Counted from the stretch's first letter, positions 1 through 11,316 are shown. The stretch: DNA of 46,766 nucleotides from Symbiodinium natans (GCA_905221605.1 CAJNDS010000294.1:126001-172766), one strand, 5' to 3'. Program-made: numbers and translations. Notes: a model not told the origin generated them from the letters alone.

Positions 1-27
1 AAGCCCCCTAAGGCCTATGCTCAAGGC

Positions 28-115
28 CTTAAATCCTAAACCCTAAACCCTAAACCTCAAACCCGAAAACTAAAAGACCTAAACCCCCCTAAACCCGAAA
101 CCCCAGCACCCTAAC
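28..115. repeat. Degenerate telomere-like repeat (CCCTAAA)
   Basis: Imperfect CCCTAAA units mixed with CCCGAAA and CCTCAAA variants. It is internal, not a clean chromosome end: the units are diverged and unique sequence follows at once. Confidence 0.8.
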
Positions 116-1434
116 CATTCGAACCCTGAACCTTACACCCGAAACGTTTCCAAGATTGCTGTGGCGACCCTGACCCCGCGCCAGCACTGCCGCCGGCGGC
201 GGGGACCTCAAGTTTTTGACGGTTGTAGGGTTTTGCTTGCGCAAGAGTTGTAATCACCCACCCTCTCTGGCAACTATAACCGTACAAGAGAAGGGCCTCA
301 CAATGTCCTCTTAGAGCGACGTTCTCCGAGGTGGCCATGCTTGGCTTTTTGAGTTCCTGTCATGGCAAGGTGTTGCAAGTGTGGCGACTTAAGTTGTTAA
401 AAGGGTCCTTAGGGAGGTGGGGGGAACCCACGGTGCATTCAAAGGTTATGGCAGCACACGTACATACAGTTCACGGCGGTGTGCTCGGGCTTCCAGCTAG
501 AGGTAAAACATGTAGGCGCAACACTCCAAGAAGCAGCGGAGACGTTCTTCTACACCACCCAGGACCCAAGCCCATAACCCTGCACCCTCAACCCTCTGCT
601 ACTTACATCCTTCAACGCTCAAACCGCAGGCAGGCCACACCCTATGAAGCCTGGCAGACTTTCCCTAAACTCAGCAGAATCGCCAAACCTCCCTAAACCC
701 CAAAACCCCACGCCCTGCACCCTGTCGATCCTCTTGCTTCCAAAGGCCGGAGGCTACGCACAGGCGCCCCGAAAGCTCGGGAATGGGTTCGGGTGGTTGT
801 TCAGGGTTTAGGGGCTCACAGGGTTTCTCGTTTAGGTTTGGAGAGCTTCTCTGCGGTTGAGAGATATCCGGGCTTCAGAACCTTCGGGGCCTCGGGAGCT
901 TTGGGCGCTGAGATCTAAACGAGGGTCTACAACGCCTTGTAGGATGTTTTTCAAGGGCCCTGCCCAGAATTTCCAGTGTTAAGGATTTGGGCTTTTGGAC
1001 GCCTGCCTCAGCACTCCAGAAGGTCCCACAGACTACTCAGTTCTCGGCGGCACCCAGTGTGCAGGCCCTTGGATGGGGGGGGAGAAAAGTTGCAGGTGTC
1101 AAGGTTTCTGGTGTAGGTTCTAGGGCACTAGTTTGTGGAGGTTCAAGAGAACAGGCTCGATTTGTTGGGGTGGAAGAGTTGTCTTCACACGTTTCTGCTG
1201 ACATGCTACATAGGAAGCCCACCAAAAAACGTTTAAATTACGCCGGCGACGACCCCAAACAGTAAGATTGTAGATCAAGGGAAAGCGGCATGAAACAATA
1301 ACGCGACGCGTAGAACTCGGCAGGCCGAGTTTACAATCAGAAAAATTGGGCTCAGTATGGAGGCGTGGGTTTCAAGCTTCTTTTTGGAGCTGCCAGGGGT
1401 CGGAACAACCCTTTCCCAATCCAAACGAGGGATC
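116..1434. other. Intergenic or intronic sequence, no supported gene
   Basis: No exon here can be supported with both a coding frame and splice sites. A GC-rich pocket at about 170-215 reads on the minus strand as a Gly/Ala/Ser-rich peptide (EVPAAGGSAGAGSGS) and could be a small exon, but low complexity makes this weak. The frame at 331-696 has no recognisable domain. Scattered CCCTAAA variants occur near 690 and TTTAGG variants near 805-835. Confidence 0.5.
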
Positions 1435-2905
1435 GACATGGATGTCCCAGCGCTGCCCACATGCATTTTGCCAGGCCTGAAAAATGCATTTGGTTTTGCT
1501 TTCTACATTTGCAACGCCATGCTCTCTCTTTCTGTACTTTTTCAAGGGCGAAAACAGCTGAGTGCATTTAGGCACGCGCGAAAAACGCAGTTGCGCATTC
1601 ACCTCTTCTGTACGCAGCTTGTCTTTACGACAAAAGATCAGCTCTTAATTCAATTGTATTGTGGTTGTGGAAGGAGCAAGCTGCGCGAATGCATTTCGCC
1701 CACTTTGAAAAATGCACCTGAGCATGTTCTTCCTGATTCTGGGTCTGTTTTGGTACTCCTGCAAAATGTCGAACATTGTTCTAAACAAGTTTTTCAATTA
1801 CTATAGCTACTTTTATGCACAGAAAACACATCAGAAGAATCGAATACGTCATGAGCCAGCAGAAACCAAAACTAAACATGATAGGAAACCAGTGCCAAAT
1901 GCATTCTTCGGGCAACGAAAAATGCATTTGGGATGCCCTAGAAATGCATGTCGGGTAGATGTTGGTCGTAAAACACCAACCTATTCTTTTGTTTTGTTTT
2001 CGTTTGTTTTTCATGCTGAAATGGAGCAAGGATAACCGAATAGACATGGATGACCAGACGCTGCCGAATGCATTTTGCCAGGCCTGAAAAACGCATTTGG
2101 TCTTGCTTTCCACATTTCAACGCCGCGTGCTCTTTCTGCACTTTTTCAAAGCGAACACAGCTGAATGCATTTGGGCACAGGCGAAAAATGCATTCGGACT
2201 TTGGTTTCTTCCGTACGGGGCCTCTGTCTTTGACACAAAAGTCAGCTATCAAGTGAGTTTTTTGTTGTGGTTTTGGAAGGAGCAAGCTGCGCGAATGCAT
2301 TTTGCCTGCTTTGCAAAATACATCTGGGCACGTTGCTTCTAATTTTAGGCCCCTTTTCGGGAATTTTGCGAAACGGTGATTATGGTTCTAAACGCGTTCA
2401 AATCCTATATATAGATTCTAGATGTTCTTACGCGCAGAAAGACATGAAATTTAGAAGTCCTGAGCCGGCAGAACCCAAGATTGCAACATGATAGGAAACC
2501 AGTGCCAAATGCGTTTTTTGGGCGACGAAAAATGCATGTGGACTGCCCTCAGATGCATGTCGGGGAAATGTTGGTCGTAAAATACCAATAGACATGGATG
2601 TCCAAGCGCTGCCCGAATGCATTTTGCCAGGCTTAAAACACGCATTTGGTCTTGCTTGCCACACTTGCAACGCTGTGCTCTTTTTGTGCACTTTTTAGAA
2701 GGCGAAAACAGCTGAATGCATTAAAGCACGGGCGAGAAATGCATTTGGACAGAGGCTTCTTCTGTACGCAGCCTCTGTCTTTGCGACAAAAGATCAGCTT
2801 TTAACTCAATTCGATTGTGGGTTGTGGAAGGAGCAAGCTGCGCGAATGCATTTTGCCCGATTTGAAAAATGCATCTGAGCATGCTCTTTCTGATTCTGGG
2901 TCCAC
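1435..2905. repeat. Long-period tandem repeat rich in ATGCAT
   Basis: About two and a half diverged copies of a 550-610 bp unit. Copies start near 1435, 2043 and 2590, each with GACATGGATG followed by GAATGCATTTTGCC or a close variant. A second block, AACATGATAGGAAACCAGTG, occurs at about 1876 and 2486, between the main copies. The palindrome ATGCAT, usually as AATGCATTT, recurs many times. Frames inside are broken differently in each copy, so I do not call a protein. The third copy stops where the next satellite begins. Confidence 0.8.
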
Positions 2906-4008
2906 CCTGCCTCCGCCCCTCTCAACCCCTGTCGCTCATGATCAGAGACCATCGGAGACCATGGACCCAAGCGCGTGACACCCCCCCAATCCCTGTCGCT
3001 CACCACGGACCCGAACCGCGTGACACCCGCCCGGCCCCATTGCGCTCACGGTCGGAGACCATGGGAGACCACGAACCCAAGCGCGTGACACCCTCAACCC
3101 CTGTCGCTCATGATCGGAGATCACGGGAGACCACGGACCCGGACCGCGTGACACCCGCCAGCCCTACTGCACGCGCTCGTGATCCGAGACCGTGGGAGCC
3201 CGCGGACCCAAACGCGTGAACGCCCTCTCAATGCCTGTAGCTCACCACGGACCCGAACCGCGCGACACCCGCCCGGCCCCATTGCGCTCATGATCGGAGA
3301 TGTTGGGAGACCACGAACCCATGCGCGTGACACCCTCTCAACCCCTGTCACTCATGATCGGTGACAGACCACGAAACCGGACCACGTGACACCCGCCCGG
3401 CCTGCTCAGAGACCATCGGAGACCACGGACCCAAGCGCGTGACACCCCCCCAGTCCCTGTCGCTCACCACGGACCCCGAACCGCGTGACACCCGCCCAGC
3501 CCATTGCGCTCATGGTCGGATACCATGGGAGACCACGAATCCAAGCGCACGACACCCTCTCAACCCCTGTCGCTCATGATCGGAGATCACGAAAGACCAC
3601 GAACCCGGACCGCGTGACACCCGCCAGCCCCGTTGCGCTCATGATCGGAGACCGTGGGAGACCGCGGACCCAAACGTGTGAACGCCCTCCCAATGCCTGT
3701 AGCTCACCACGGACCCGAACCGCGCGACACCCGCCCGGCCCCATTGCGCTCATGATCGGAGACCATGGGAGACCACGAACCCAAGCGCGTGACACCCTCA
3801 ACCCCTGTCGCTCATGATCGGAGATCACGGGAGACCACGGACCCGGACCGCGTGACACCCGCCAGCCCTACTGCACGCGCTCGTGATCCGAGACCGTGGG
3901 AGCCCGCGGACCCAAACGCGTGAACGCCCTCTCAATGCCTGTAGCTCACCACGGACCCGAACCGCGCGACACCCGCCCGGCACCCGAACCCTGGACCCAG
4001 AAACAACT
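2906..4008. repeat. Satellite array A with higher-order structure
   Basis: Tandem short units built around CTCATGATCGGAGACC, GGGAGACCACG and GCGCGTGACACC. Variants are arranged in a higher-order repeat: the block starting at 3061 returns essentially unchanged at 3765, an offset of 704 bp, over roughly 200 bp. Long frames on both strands (repeating VSHGLRS-type or GDHGRPRT-type peptides) are by-products of the repeat and not genes. Confidence 0.9.
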
Positions 4009-4019
4009 GACCTGAGGCC

Positions 4020-4648
4020 TTGCGTGGAAGGCTCCCCTTGGGTCAGATGTCTGTAGACGCCCAGCCCGCCCAAGCCCCCCCTCGCCGCCGCCCCCTTCCC
4101 CCTCCACCCCCTCCCAAGCACTGCGGCTGACCGTGCAGGGCTCCCCCTGCGGCTGACCGTGCAGGGCGCGTTGGTCAACAACAGTCGTTTTTGCCCCTCG
4201 AAACCCCCCCCCATCCCCCCTCCCCTCACCCGTTTCCAGGGCGGGTGACTGGGTGTGGTGTGTGGCGTCAAACAAGCTTATTCTTATCCCCCCCCCCTTC
4301 CCCCTCCCCCCGTTGCAGGGCGGGTGACTGGATGCGGTTGTGTTGAGCGCGTCAAACAAGCTTATTCTTGTCCCCCCCCTCCACCCCCCTCCCCCCTCCC
4401 TCACCCGTTAGGACTGGATGTGGTTGACTGGATGTGGTTGTGTTGCCCCCCCTCCCCCCTCCCCTCACCCGTTTCCAGGGCGGGTGACTGGGTGTGGTGT
4501 GTGGCGTCAAACAAGCTTATTCTTATCCCCCCCCCTTCCCCCCCCCCCCTCCCCCCGTTGCAGGGCGGGTGACTGGATGCGGTTGTGTTGAGCGCGTCAA
4601 ACAAGCTTTTTCTTGTCCCCCCCCTCCACCCCCCTCCCCCCCCCCCCG
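4020..4648. repeat. C-rich block with a 239-bp tandem repeat
   Basis: Separates the two satellite arrays. A segment beginning CGTTTCCAGGGCGGGTGACT occurs at 4231 and again at 4470. Within it GTCAAACAAGCTT recurs, followed by runs of C interrupted by T. Just upstream, GCGGCTGACCGTGCAGGG is directly repeated at about 4123 and 4149. Confidence 0.85.
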
Positions 4649-4649
4649 A

Positions 4650-5765
4650 AGCGCGTGACACCCACCCGGCCCCAATTGGCCCCAATTGTGCTCATAATCG
4701 GAGACCACGTGGGAGAGCACAGGCCCGAGCGCGTGACACCCACCCGGCCCCAATTGGCCCCAATTGTGCTCATGATCGGAGACCATGGGAGACCGCAGGC
4801 CCGAGCGCGTGACACCCACCCGGCCCCAAGCCCCAATTGTGCTCATGATCGGAGACCATGGGAGACCACAGGCCCGAAGCGCGTGACACCCCCGAGCGCG
4901 TGACACCCACCGGCTCATGATCGGAGACCACGGGAGACCCCAATTGTGCTCATGATCGAAGACCGTGGGAGACCGCAGGTCCGAAACGCGTGACACCCCA
5001 CGACCACAGGCCCGAGCGCGTGCCACGCACCCAGCTCATGATCGGAGACCATGGGAGACCACAGGCCCGAAGCGTGACACCCGCCCGCCAATTGGCCCCT
5101 ATTGTGCTCATGATCGGAGACCATGGGAGCCACAGGCCCCGAAGCGCGTGACACCCACCCGGCCCCAATTGGCCCCAATTGTGCTCATGATCGGAGACCA
5201 CGTGGGAGAGCACAGGCCCGAGCGCGTGACACCCACCTGGCCCCAATGGCCCCAATTGCGCTCATGATCGGAGACCGTGGGAGACCACAGGCCCCGAAGC
5301 GCGTGACACCCGCCCGGCCCCAATTGGCCCCAATTGGGCTCATGATCGGAGACCATGGGAGACCGCAGGCCCGAGCGCGTGACACCCACCCGGCCCCAAT
5401 AGCCCCAATTGTGCTCATGATCGGAGACCATGGGAGACCACAGGCCCGAGCGCGTGACACCCACCCAGCTCATGATCGGAGACCATGGGAGACCACAGGC
5501 CCGAAGCGCGTGACACCCACCCGGCCCCAATGGCCCCAATTGTGCTCATGATCGGAGACCATGGGAGCCACAGGCCCCGAAGCGCGTGACACCCACCCAG
5601 CCCCAATTGGCCCCAATTGCGCTCAATGATAGGAGACCATGGGAGACCGCAGGCCCGAGCGCGTGACACCCACCCGGCCCCAATGGCCCCAATTGTGTTC
5701 ATGATCGGAGACCATGGGAGACCACAGGCCCGAAGCGCGTGACACCCATCTGGCCAAGCGCGTGA
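4650..5765. repeat. Satellite array B, related to array A
   Basis: Units of about 55-80 bp share the GATCGGAGACCATGGGAGACC and GCGCGTGACACCC cores of array A but add a spacer with CCCCAATTGGCCCCAATTG. Units differ by gain or loss of this spacer. The common core with different spacers shows that A and B come from one ancestral satellite. Confidence 0.9.
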
Positions 5766-5940
5766 CGCTTTTTCTTTCTGAGGAGAGGACCCCAAACGGT
5801 TCCTGTTTGGGGAAAAACAATAACACAGAACTCAAAGTGGCCAAGCCACCAAGCTTCTCGGGAAGCTTTTGGCGCAAAGTAAGGCTTGAACAGACATGGT
5901 CGTACTCGGTTCAAGAGAAGTACTCAGACGCACGCTATCT

Positions 5941-6033
5941 GGGGGTTAAGAAAATAAGGGACCCCCGATGTAAACCCCCAAAGAGTAGGATTCACTGTAA
6001 TTTTGGACCCAATAAGGTAATTTCACAACCCCC
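5941..6033 (+). mobile_element. Short inverted-repeat element (MITE-like), copy 1
   Basis: About 93 bp, starting GGGGGTTAAGAAAATA and ending TTTCACAACCCCC, so the ends are imperfect inverted repeats. The middle carries AGTAGGATTC and CCCAATAAGGTA, as in the better-preserved copies at 11221 and 39506. No coding capacity; a non-autonomous element by inference. Confidence 0.6.
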
Positions 6034-6277
6034 AATCTGTATGGCTTAAACCCTAAACCCTAAACTCAGGGCCTTGGCCGCCCCCCTACAGAAGGGGGGC
6101 GGCGCTTAAGCCCTTTGACCTCTATGTCGCTTGCCCACCTCCTGCAGCCAGGGGGTCGGTAGCACCCACGGTGTCCCCACGAGGACCCGGACCCCTCACC
6201 GCAGCGTGTCCAGGGATCAGGGGGCGTCAGGCCAGGCCAGGCAGGACGAAGGCTTTTTTTGCCCCCTGCCCCGTGCT

Positions 6278-6602
6278 GGCCCCCCCCGGGCCCCCCTGGC
6301 CCCCCTGGCCCCCCCTAGCCCCCCCTGGCCCCCCCTGGCCCCCCACCGCAGCGTGTCCAGGCCCGGCAGACCGGGTGCTCAAAAAACCATGGCCCCCCCC
6401 CCTCGCCCCCCCTGGCCCCCCCCTGGCCCTCCCTGGCCCCTGACACCCCCTGGCCCCCCCTGACCCCCCCTGACCCCCCCTTAACCCCCCTCCTGACCCC
6501 CTTGCCCCCCTCGGCCCCCCCTGGCCCTGGCCCTTTTGCTGGCCCTTTGACCCCCTAACGCAGCTGGGCCCCCTAACGCCTGGCTTCTTGGCCCCCTTGA
6601 CC
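6278..6602. repeat. C-rich minisatellite (CCCCCCTGGC-type)
   Basis: Repeats of CCCCCCTGG and CCCCCCTGA about 8-11 bp long. The Pro-rich frames that cross it come from the repeat. The sequence GCAGCGTGTCCAGG occurs at both 6202 and 6347 around the start of the block. Confidence 0.85.
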
Positions 6603-7005
6603 CTTGGCCCTTTTCGGCCCTTCTGTCAGGCCTCTGACAGGCTCAACCCACCCCTTACTTTGGGCAGTTTTGGCCCCCTCTCCGTCTGGCCCCCTGTCTG
6701 CTTCCGGCTCCCGTTGGCCCTTCTGCCCACCTCTTGTGGCCCCCGCTAACCCTGTCAGCCGGGACCTGGCTACAAACCTTATTCTTGGGGAATGTTTTTT
6801 TTGAAAGTAAGCGATTGTCATGAGTTTAGGCCTAAACCCTAAAAGGAATAGGTTTGGGTGGTTTTGCCGCCTAGGACGGCGTGGGGTGGGAGAAAAGTTT
6901 TTGATGGCCCTCCAATATCGGGCCAGGAGCTGCTCTGCGCATTTGCCGAGGCATTCGAGCCGCTGCTGCATCCTAACCTTCACAGCATCTACGCCCTATC
7001 ACAGC
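6603..7005. other. No supported gene
   Basis: Mixed-composition sequence with a CCCTAAA fragment near 6834. A minus-strand frame crosses it but has no domain and continues into the C-rich repeat. Confidence 0.4.
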
Positions 7006-7175
7006 AAACCCTAAACCCTAAACCCTAAACCCTAAACCCTAAACCCTAAACCCTAAACCCTAAACCCTAAACCCTAAACCCTAAACCCTAAACCCTAAAC
7101 CCTAAACCCTAAACCCTAAACCCCGAACCCTAAACCCCAAACCCCTAAACCCTAAACCCCTAAACCCTAAACCCG
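7006..7175. repeat. Internal telomere-like array, CCCTAAA orientation
   Basis: A long, nearly perfect run of CCCTAAA (perfect to about 7121), then CCCCGAA and CCCCTAA variants. It is inside the window with unique sequence on both sides, so it is interstitial. Confidence 0.95.
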
Positions 7176-7280
7176 ACAAGCCCCCAACTTTGGCCTCAAG
7201 GCATGACATGGCCTGTCTAAACTTTTGAACTTTCAGCCCTCTTCCCTAGACCCTTACAGCCCTTCAAAAACCCCAAACGC

Positions 7281-7550
7281 TGAACCCTAAACCCTCAAAC
7301 CCTAAACCCTAAACCCTAAACCCTAAACCCTAAACCCTCAAACCCTGAACCCTTTAAACTAGCAGAAGGGCCTGCCATGGGGCCCTGCGTTTTTTTCTAC
7401 CATATTTCTGAGCATGACAGGCCGCTCTCTAAACTAAACCCTAAACCCTAAACCCTAAACCCTAAACCCTAAACCCTAAACCCTAAACCCTAAACCCGAA
7501 ACCCGAAACCCGAAACCCGAAACCCTAAACCCTAAACCCTACTCCCCAGA
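7281..7550. repeat. Telomere-like blocks, CCCTAAA orientation
   Basis: Two blocks, about 7281-7350 and 7432-7550, separated by about 80 bp of unique sequence. The second includes a short CCCGAAA sub-array. Confidence 0.9.
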
Positions 7551-7562
7551 CCTCAAACACAG

Positions 7563-7652
7563 CCGCGAGGGCGCCTTCCCTCCGCCCGCGGGGCGCACGC
7601 CCGGCGCCCAGCGCCGACGGGCGCTGTGCTGAGGGGCGCCCCGAGGGTCCCA
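7563..7652 (+). CDS. Probable GC-rich exon, unrecognised
   Basis: A very GC-rich island between a CCCTAAA block upstream and a TTTAGGG block downstream, the setting of most exons here. An acceptor-like AACACAG lies just before 7563. Two frames are open: one gives REGAFPPPAGRTPG and ends at a TGA, another gives PAPSADGRCAEGRPE without a stop. I cannot choose between them, and the region can also form a GC-rich hairpin. Confidence 0.3.
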
Positions 7653-7654
7653 TA

Positions 7655-8525
7655 TAGGGCCTTGTAGGGTTTAGGGTTTAGGTTTTAGGGTTTAGGGTTT
7701 AGGGGGTCCCTTGGGACATTTTGGAAGTCCCCCCTTCATTCACGGCTGCATTCGGGTTTAGTTCTTGCCTTTGGGGTTTACGGGGGTCTTCGTCTAGGAT
7801 TTTTTGTCAAAGGATCAAGCTAGTGACTAGTGTTCGAGGGGTTGGTGTTTTTGGGGCTTGGGATTGGATTTGTGGGTTTATGGGTTTGTGGCGGCTCATG
7901 GGGTTTAGGGCAGATTTTTTGTTTCGAGGGGAGGGGGAGGGGTGTAGAGATTAGAAATTTGGTTGGGGCGGCAGGCGCATGCGGAGGGAGAGGCACTGAA
8001 ATTCAGTCGCCGACGTCTGCTTAGGGTCTAGGGTTTAGGGTTTAGGGTTTAGGTCAGTTCTGGCACAAAGTAGACTTTCGGGGTCAAGGTCACGGTGCCA
8101 GGAAAGTCTTGCAAGCAATGCCGACCTCCTTTACGCAAAGCTATTGTGAGAACTGGGTAGCCTATGTAGGTTGCAGGTGATAGCTCTGAAGCATGTCAGA
8201 CGTCTGAACCTGCAACATCTTTCTTCTCACAAGCCTCAGGCGGTTCACGCTGCAAAGAGCCGCCAACAGGAAGTCGGGACTTTTTCGCCAACGCCTTGCA
8301 AGTGATCTGAACACCTTGGGTTTCGGAGGTTTAGGGTTTAGGGCAACCCTAGCGTTCCTCTGCAGCTCAAGCTCTCCAAAGACAAAGTGCCTTGGAATGG
8401 CCAGGCGCCGAGGAACGAAGACAGCTAATGGCGATGGAAAAGAGAGAGTTGGGGATCAGGGTTTCTTAGGGTTTAGGGTTTAGGGTTTAGGGTTTAGGGT
8501 TTAGGGTTGAGGGTTCTTGCCTTTG
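7655..8525. other. Telomere-like TTTAGGG blocks in noncoding sequence
   Basis: TTTAGGG-type units at about 7660-7705, 8029-8052, 8328-8341 and 8467-8512. The sequence between them shows no exon I can support. Confidence 0.6.
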
Positions 8526-8770
8526 CGGCGAACATGCCCAAAGCACTGGATTTTCGCAGTGTTTCGGCTTCTCCTTGCATACTGCACAAGGATATTTGAC
8601 GTTTCTCGAACAAGACATGCTGTCACAAGTGTTCATACCTTTGCCGAACATGCCCAAAGCACTGGTATGTATCACGCTTTTGCCTCTTCTTGACGTTTCT
8701 GGAACAAGACATGCTGTCACAAGCGTTCATGCCTTTCGTGAACATGGTGCCAAAAGAAGTTTTCTGTAGC
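8526..8770. repeat. Diverged tandem repeat, roughly 94-117 bp period
   Basis: GAACATGCCCAAAGCACTGG occurs at about 8530 and 8646, and GAACAAGACATGCTGTCACA at about 8608 and 8702. A third partial GAACATG copy is near 8740. Unequal spacing shows insertions or deletions between copies. No protein is called. Confidence 0.7.
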
Positions 8771-9435
8771 AACTCGCACGAACACCTCGGTTCATAGAAG
8801 ACTTTAACACTCCCGTGGAACAAGCAACCTATGCTGTGCATGGAAAGTGAAACAAGAGTGATCTATCTGTGCACACATACGTTTGTTTCAAGTGTCAATC
8901 TCAGAGTGTAGCAAAGGCCTCAACAGCACCAAGTTGGAATGCCAATCGCAACTGACGGCATGCCCAAGGACAGGGTCTCATAAGTGAACGTGGCTCTGTT
9001 AATGCAAGAGTATGCCATTGCTCATTGGCAGACAATGTCGGAAATACAACATGAGGCCTGTGTGCAGCTGCCTCGGTAATTTGGGTAGTTCGCATGATGA
9101 TTCTGTAGGGGTTAGAGGGATAGTGTTGGTAAGTATTCGAAATAGCATGCGAAATTCCAACCCTCTTAAATGCTCTAGGGTTTTAGAGCCTTCCCACTTC
9201 CACTCTAAGGCCACCTGCCCCTACTGGCGAAGGCCTTGGACTACCACGACACCTGCTTCCATGCACCTCGATCACGAAAGGTTCCGGGATGTGACCGTAA
9301 ATTCTACTGGTAGGCTTTAGGGTTTAGGGTTTTAGGGATGCCCTAAACACGCGCGGGTTCAGGGATGTGGGGCCTTCTCGGGGGGCGGGGGGTGGTGCCC
9401 TAAAGCCCTGCACCCTAGACCCTCAATTTGCCCAG
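8771..9435. other. No supported gene
   Basis: Unique sequence. A 102-codon frame at 9012-9320 has no domain or splice context I recognise, and an opposing frame overlaps it. A short TTTAGGG fragment is at 9316-9332. Confidence 0.4.
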
Positions 9436-9481
9436 GTCCTGCTGTTGGCATCGCTGGCTGTCAGGGGCCACAGCATCGAGG
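9436..9481 (+). CDS. Possible micro-exon, ankyrin-like peptide
   Basis: Acceptor context TTTGCCCAG|G, followed by an open frame VLLLASLAVRGHSIE. The GHSIE segment resembles the turn and helix of an ankyrin repeat but is too short to be sure. The donor is unclear (GAGG|GCGTC is possible). Same strand as the ankyrin gene downstream; no phase-consistent connection was found. Confidence 0.35.
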
Positions 9482-10084
9482 GCGTCGGGAGGGCATTGGG
9501 TTGCAGTCGTGTGTTACAGTTCTTGTCAAGGATGGATTTAAACCTTACCTCCTGAACCCTGCAGACTTTAAACCCTAGGCACCTACTAAGCCCCAAGCCC
9601 TAAACCTCAAGCCCTAAACCCACCCTCGTGAAAAGGTGCGTCCTTTGTAGGAAAAAGCCACCCTCATTCCGAAGTCCGTAAAGCCCTTGGCCACAGAGCT
9701 TCAAAGGCATGTGCTCTTCGCAGGAGCCTCCGGATTCCTTTTAATATTAAGAGCAGAGGTTTAGGGGTTCCCTGACAGATCCAAAGCCTGTTGAATGCAA
9801 GATAGGGGCCTTAAGAATTAGAAAAGGGTTTTGGGGGGGCTCTTATCGTATGTGTATGTAGGGACCATAAGGGAATACTACTATTGGTATTTATTTCAAG
9901 CCCCTATTGTTGATCTTGTGAGGTCAGATCTACCAGATCCCAGAGCCAGAAGCGCTAAACACTGGAACTCTAAGCGCTAGACCCTAACCCTTAAACACGA
10001 AGCCCCTAAACTCAAAGACCCTAAGACCCGAAGACCCCAAGACCCCAAAAACCCTAGGACCCTAAGACCGTACGTTCCTAAGAC
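9482..10084. other. Noncoding, with diverged repeat element at about 9826-9912
   Basis: No exon supported. The stretch 9826-9912 contains GGACCATAAGGGAATACTA, whose reverse complement is found near 33195-33222, so both are fragments of one dispersed repeat in opposite orientations. Degenerate CCCTAAG units start near 9965. Confidence 0.55.
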
Positions 10085-10228
10085 CCTGAGACGCTGAACC
10101 CGCAACCCTCAACCCTAAACCCTAATGGCGGAAACCCTAAACCCGAAACCCTAAACCCTAAACCCTAAGCCCTAAGCCCTAAACCCTAAACCCTAAACCC
10201 TAAACCCTAAACCCTAAACCCTAAACCA
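10085..10228. repeat. Telomere-like array, CCCTAAA orientation
   Basis: CCCTAAA with CCCGAAA and CCCTAAG variants, immediately upstream of the micro-exon at 10237. Confidence 0.95.
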
Positions 10229-10236
10229 TCCTGCAG

Positions 10237-10271
10237 GCCCGGCGGGACACAGCCTTGAGATACTTCGGCCG
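10237..10271 (+). CDS. Probable 35-nt internal exon
   Basis: Acceptor ATCCTGCAG|G at 10236 and GT donor CCG|GTGAAA at 10272 bound a 35-nt segment. One frame gives ARRDTALRYFG, ending in phase 2, which would join correctly to the exon at 15349. Another frame gives PAGHSLEILRP, which looks like part of an ankyrin repeat. It sits between a CCCTAAA array and TTTAGGG units. Either reading would place it in the ankyrin gene; the distance makes this tentative. Confidence 0.45.
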
Positions 10272-10282
10272 GTGAAAAGGGG

Positions 10283-10562
10283 GAGGGTTTAGGGTTTAGG
10301 GCTCTAGGGATTTCGTGGTTTAGGGGTTCTTAGCTTAAGGCTTAGGGGTTATATAGTTAAATAGGGGTTTAGGGGTTTAGGGGGTTTAGGGGGTTTAGGG
10401 GTTTAGGGGGGTTTAGGGGGGTTTAGGGTTTGAGGGCTGCGGGTCTGGGGGGTTGGACTTTCGTGTTTGGGTGCAGGGCTAGGGTATGTTGTTTTCGCAC
10501 CCTTGAGACCCTAAACCCTAAATCCTAAACCCTAAACCCTGAACCCTAAACCCTAAACCCTA
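10283..10562. repeat. Facing telomere-like blocks, TTTAGGG then CCCTAAA
   Basis: TTTAGGG units, many as GGGTTTAGGGG variants, at 10283-10431, then CCCTAAA units at 10507-10562. Transcribed, the two arms could pair. Confidence 0.9.
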
Positions 10563-10623
10563 GACCTCAAGCACGAAAAACCTCTTTTCTGCCATCCCGT
10601 GGATGCCGCTTTTGCCACCCCCG

Positions 10624-10657
<34 letters not shown>

Positions 10658-11220
10658 CTTAGGAAGGAGCAGGTCAGAAAACCCTTGACCCACCCAATCC
10701 CTAAACCCCAAACCCTAGACCCGAACTTTTTGAAATCCTAAACCCATCTTCTGGAGGCAGGTAGCTTTTGCGACCCGTTCAAGGTGATCTGCAACCCTAA
10801 ACAGCCCTAAGCGCTTCAGAGGTTATATAGGGCTTGGAGTTTAGGTTTTGGGGTTTAGGGTTTTGGGGTTTAGGGTGTAGGGTTTGGGGTTTCGGGCCGA
10901 CGGAAAAAGTTGCATGGTAGCTTGGGGTAGTTTAGATTCCGTTTCAACATGGGGTTTTAAGGGCCTCATGTTGGTGTGTATTTGGCCTATGCATAGCCAA
11001 ATAAAAAATGAATAAAGTCAAAAAAGTATATATATATATATATATACATATAAAGAGGTACGTGTTGGTGCTCCTTGAATGCCGTCACAATCTTCTTGCG
11101 AGTTCGGCGGTAATTAAGCATGGTGCGCGAGGGGCACGGGTCTTGCTTTCGCTGACACCCTCGAAGCCATGCGGGGTGTTGCTCTAAAGAGAGGTCCCCT
11201 TGTGAAGGAGCCTGGGATTT
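10563..11220. other. Noncoding with poly-C and TA microsatellite
   Basis: A C homopolymer of about 32 bases at 10624-10655, GGGTTTTGGGGTTTAGGG variants at 10829-10890, and a TA dinucleotide run at about 11026-11051. No exon supported. Confidence 0.7.
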
Positions 11221-11316
11221 GGGGGTTTACGAAATTAGGGGACCCCGAATATAGAGCCCTTAGGATTCCCTTATAAAAAGGGACCCCAAAAAGGTACCCC
11301 GAATTTCGGAACCCCC
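11221..11316 (+). mobile_element. Short inverted-repeat element (MITE-like), copy 2
   Basis: 96 bp. Begins GGGGGTTTACGAAATTAGGG and ends CCCGAATTTCGGAACCCCC, so the terminal inverted repeats are about 20 bp. ATTT directly precedes and directly follows it (11217-11220, 11317-11320), a likely target-site duplication. The middle holds a second palindrome, CCCTTATAAAAAGGG. No coding capacity. Confidence 0.75.

Noticed and set aside
2906-5765. Many overlapping frames of about 70-170 codons in the satellite arrays
   Set aside because: Peptides repeat with the satellite unit, occur on both strands, and shift frame between units; no start, domain or codon signal.
6131-6463. Pro-rich frame of 110 codons
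   Set aside because: Made by the CCCCCCTGG minisatellite; the overlapping second frame is equally long.
7006-7175. True chromosome end
   Set aside because: Unique sequence and exons lie on both sides, and blocks of both orientations occur through the whole window; a terminal array would have one orientation at an end.
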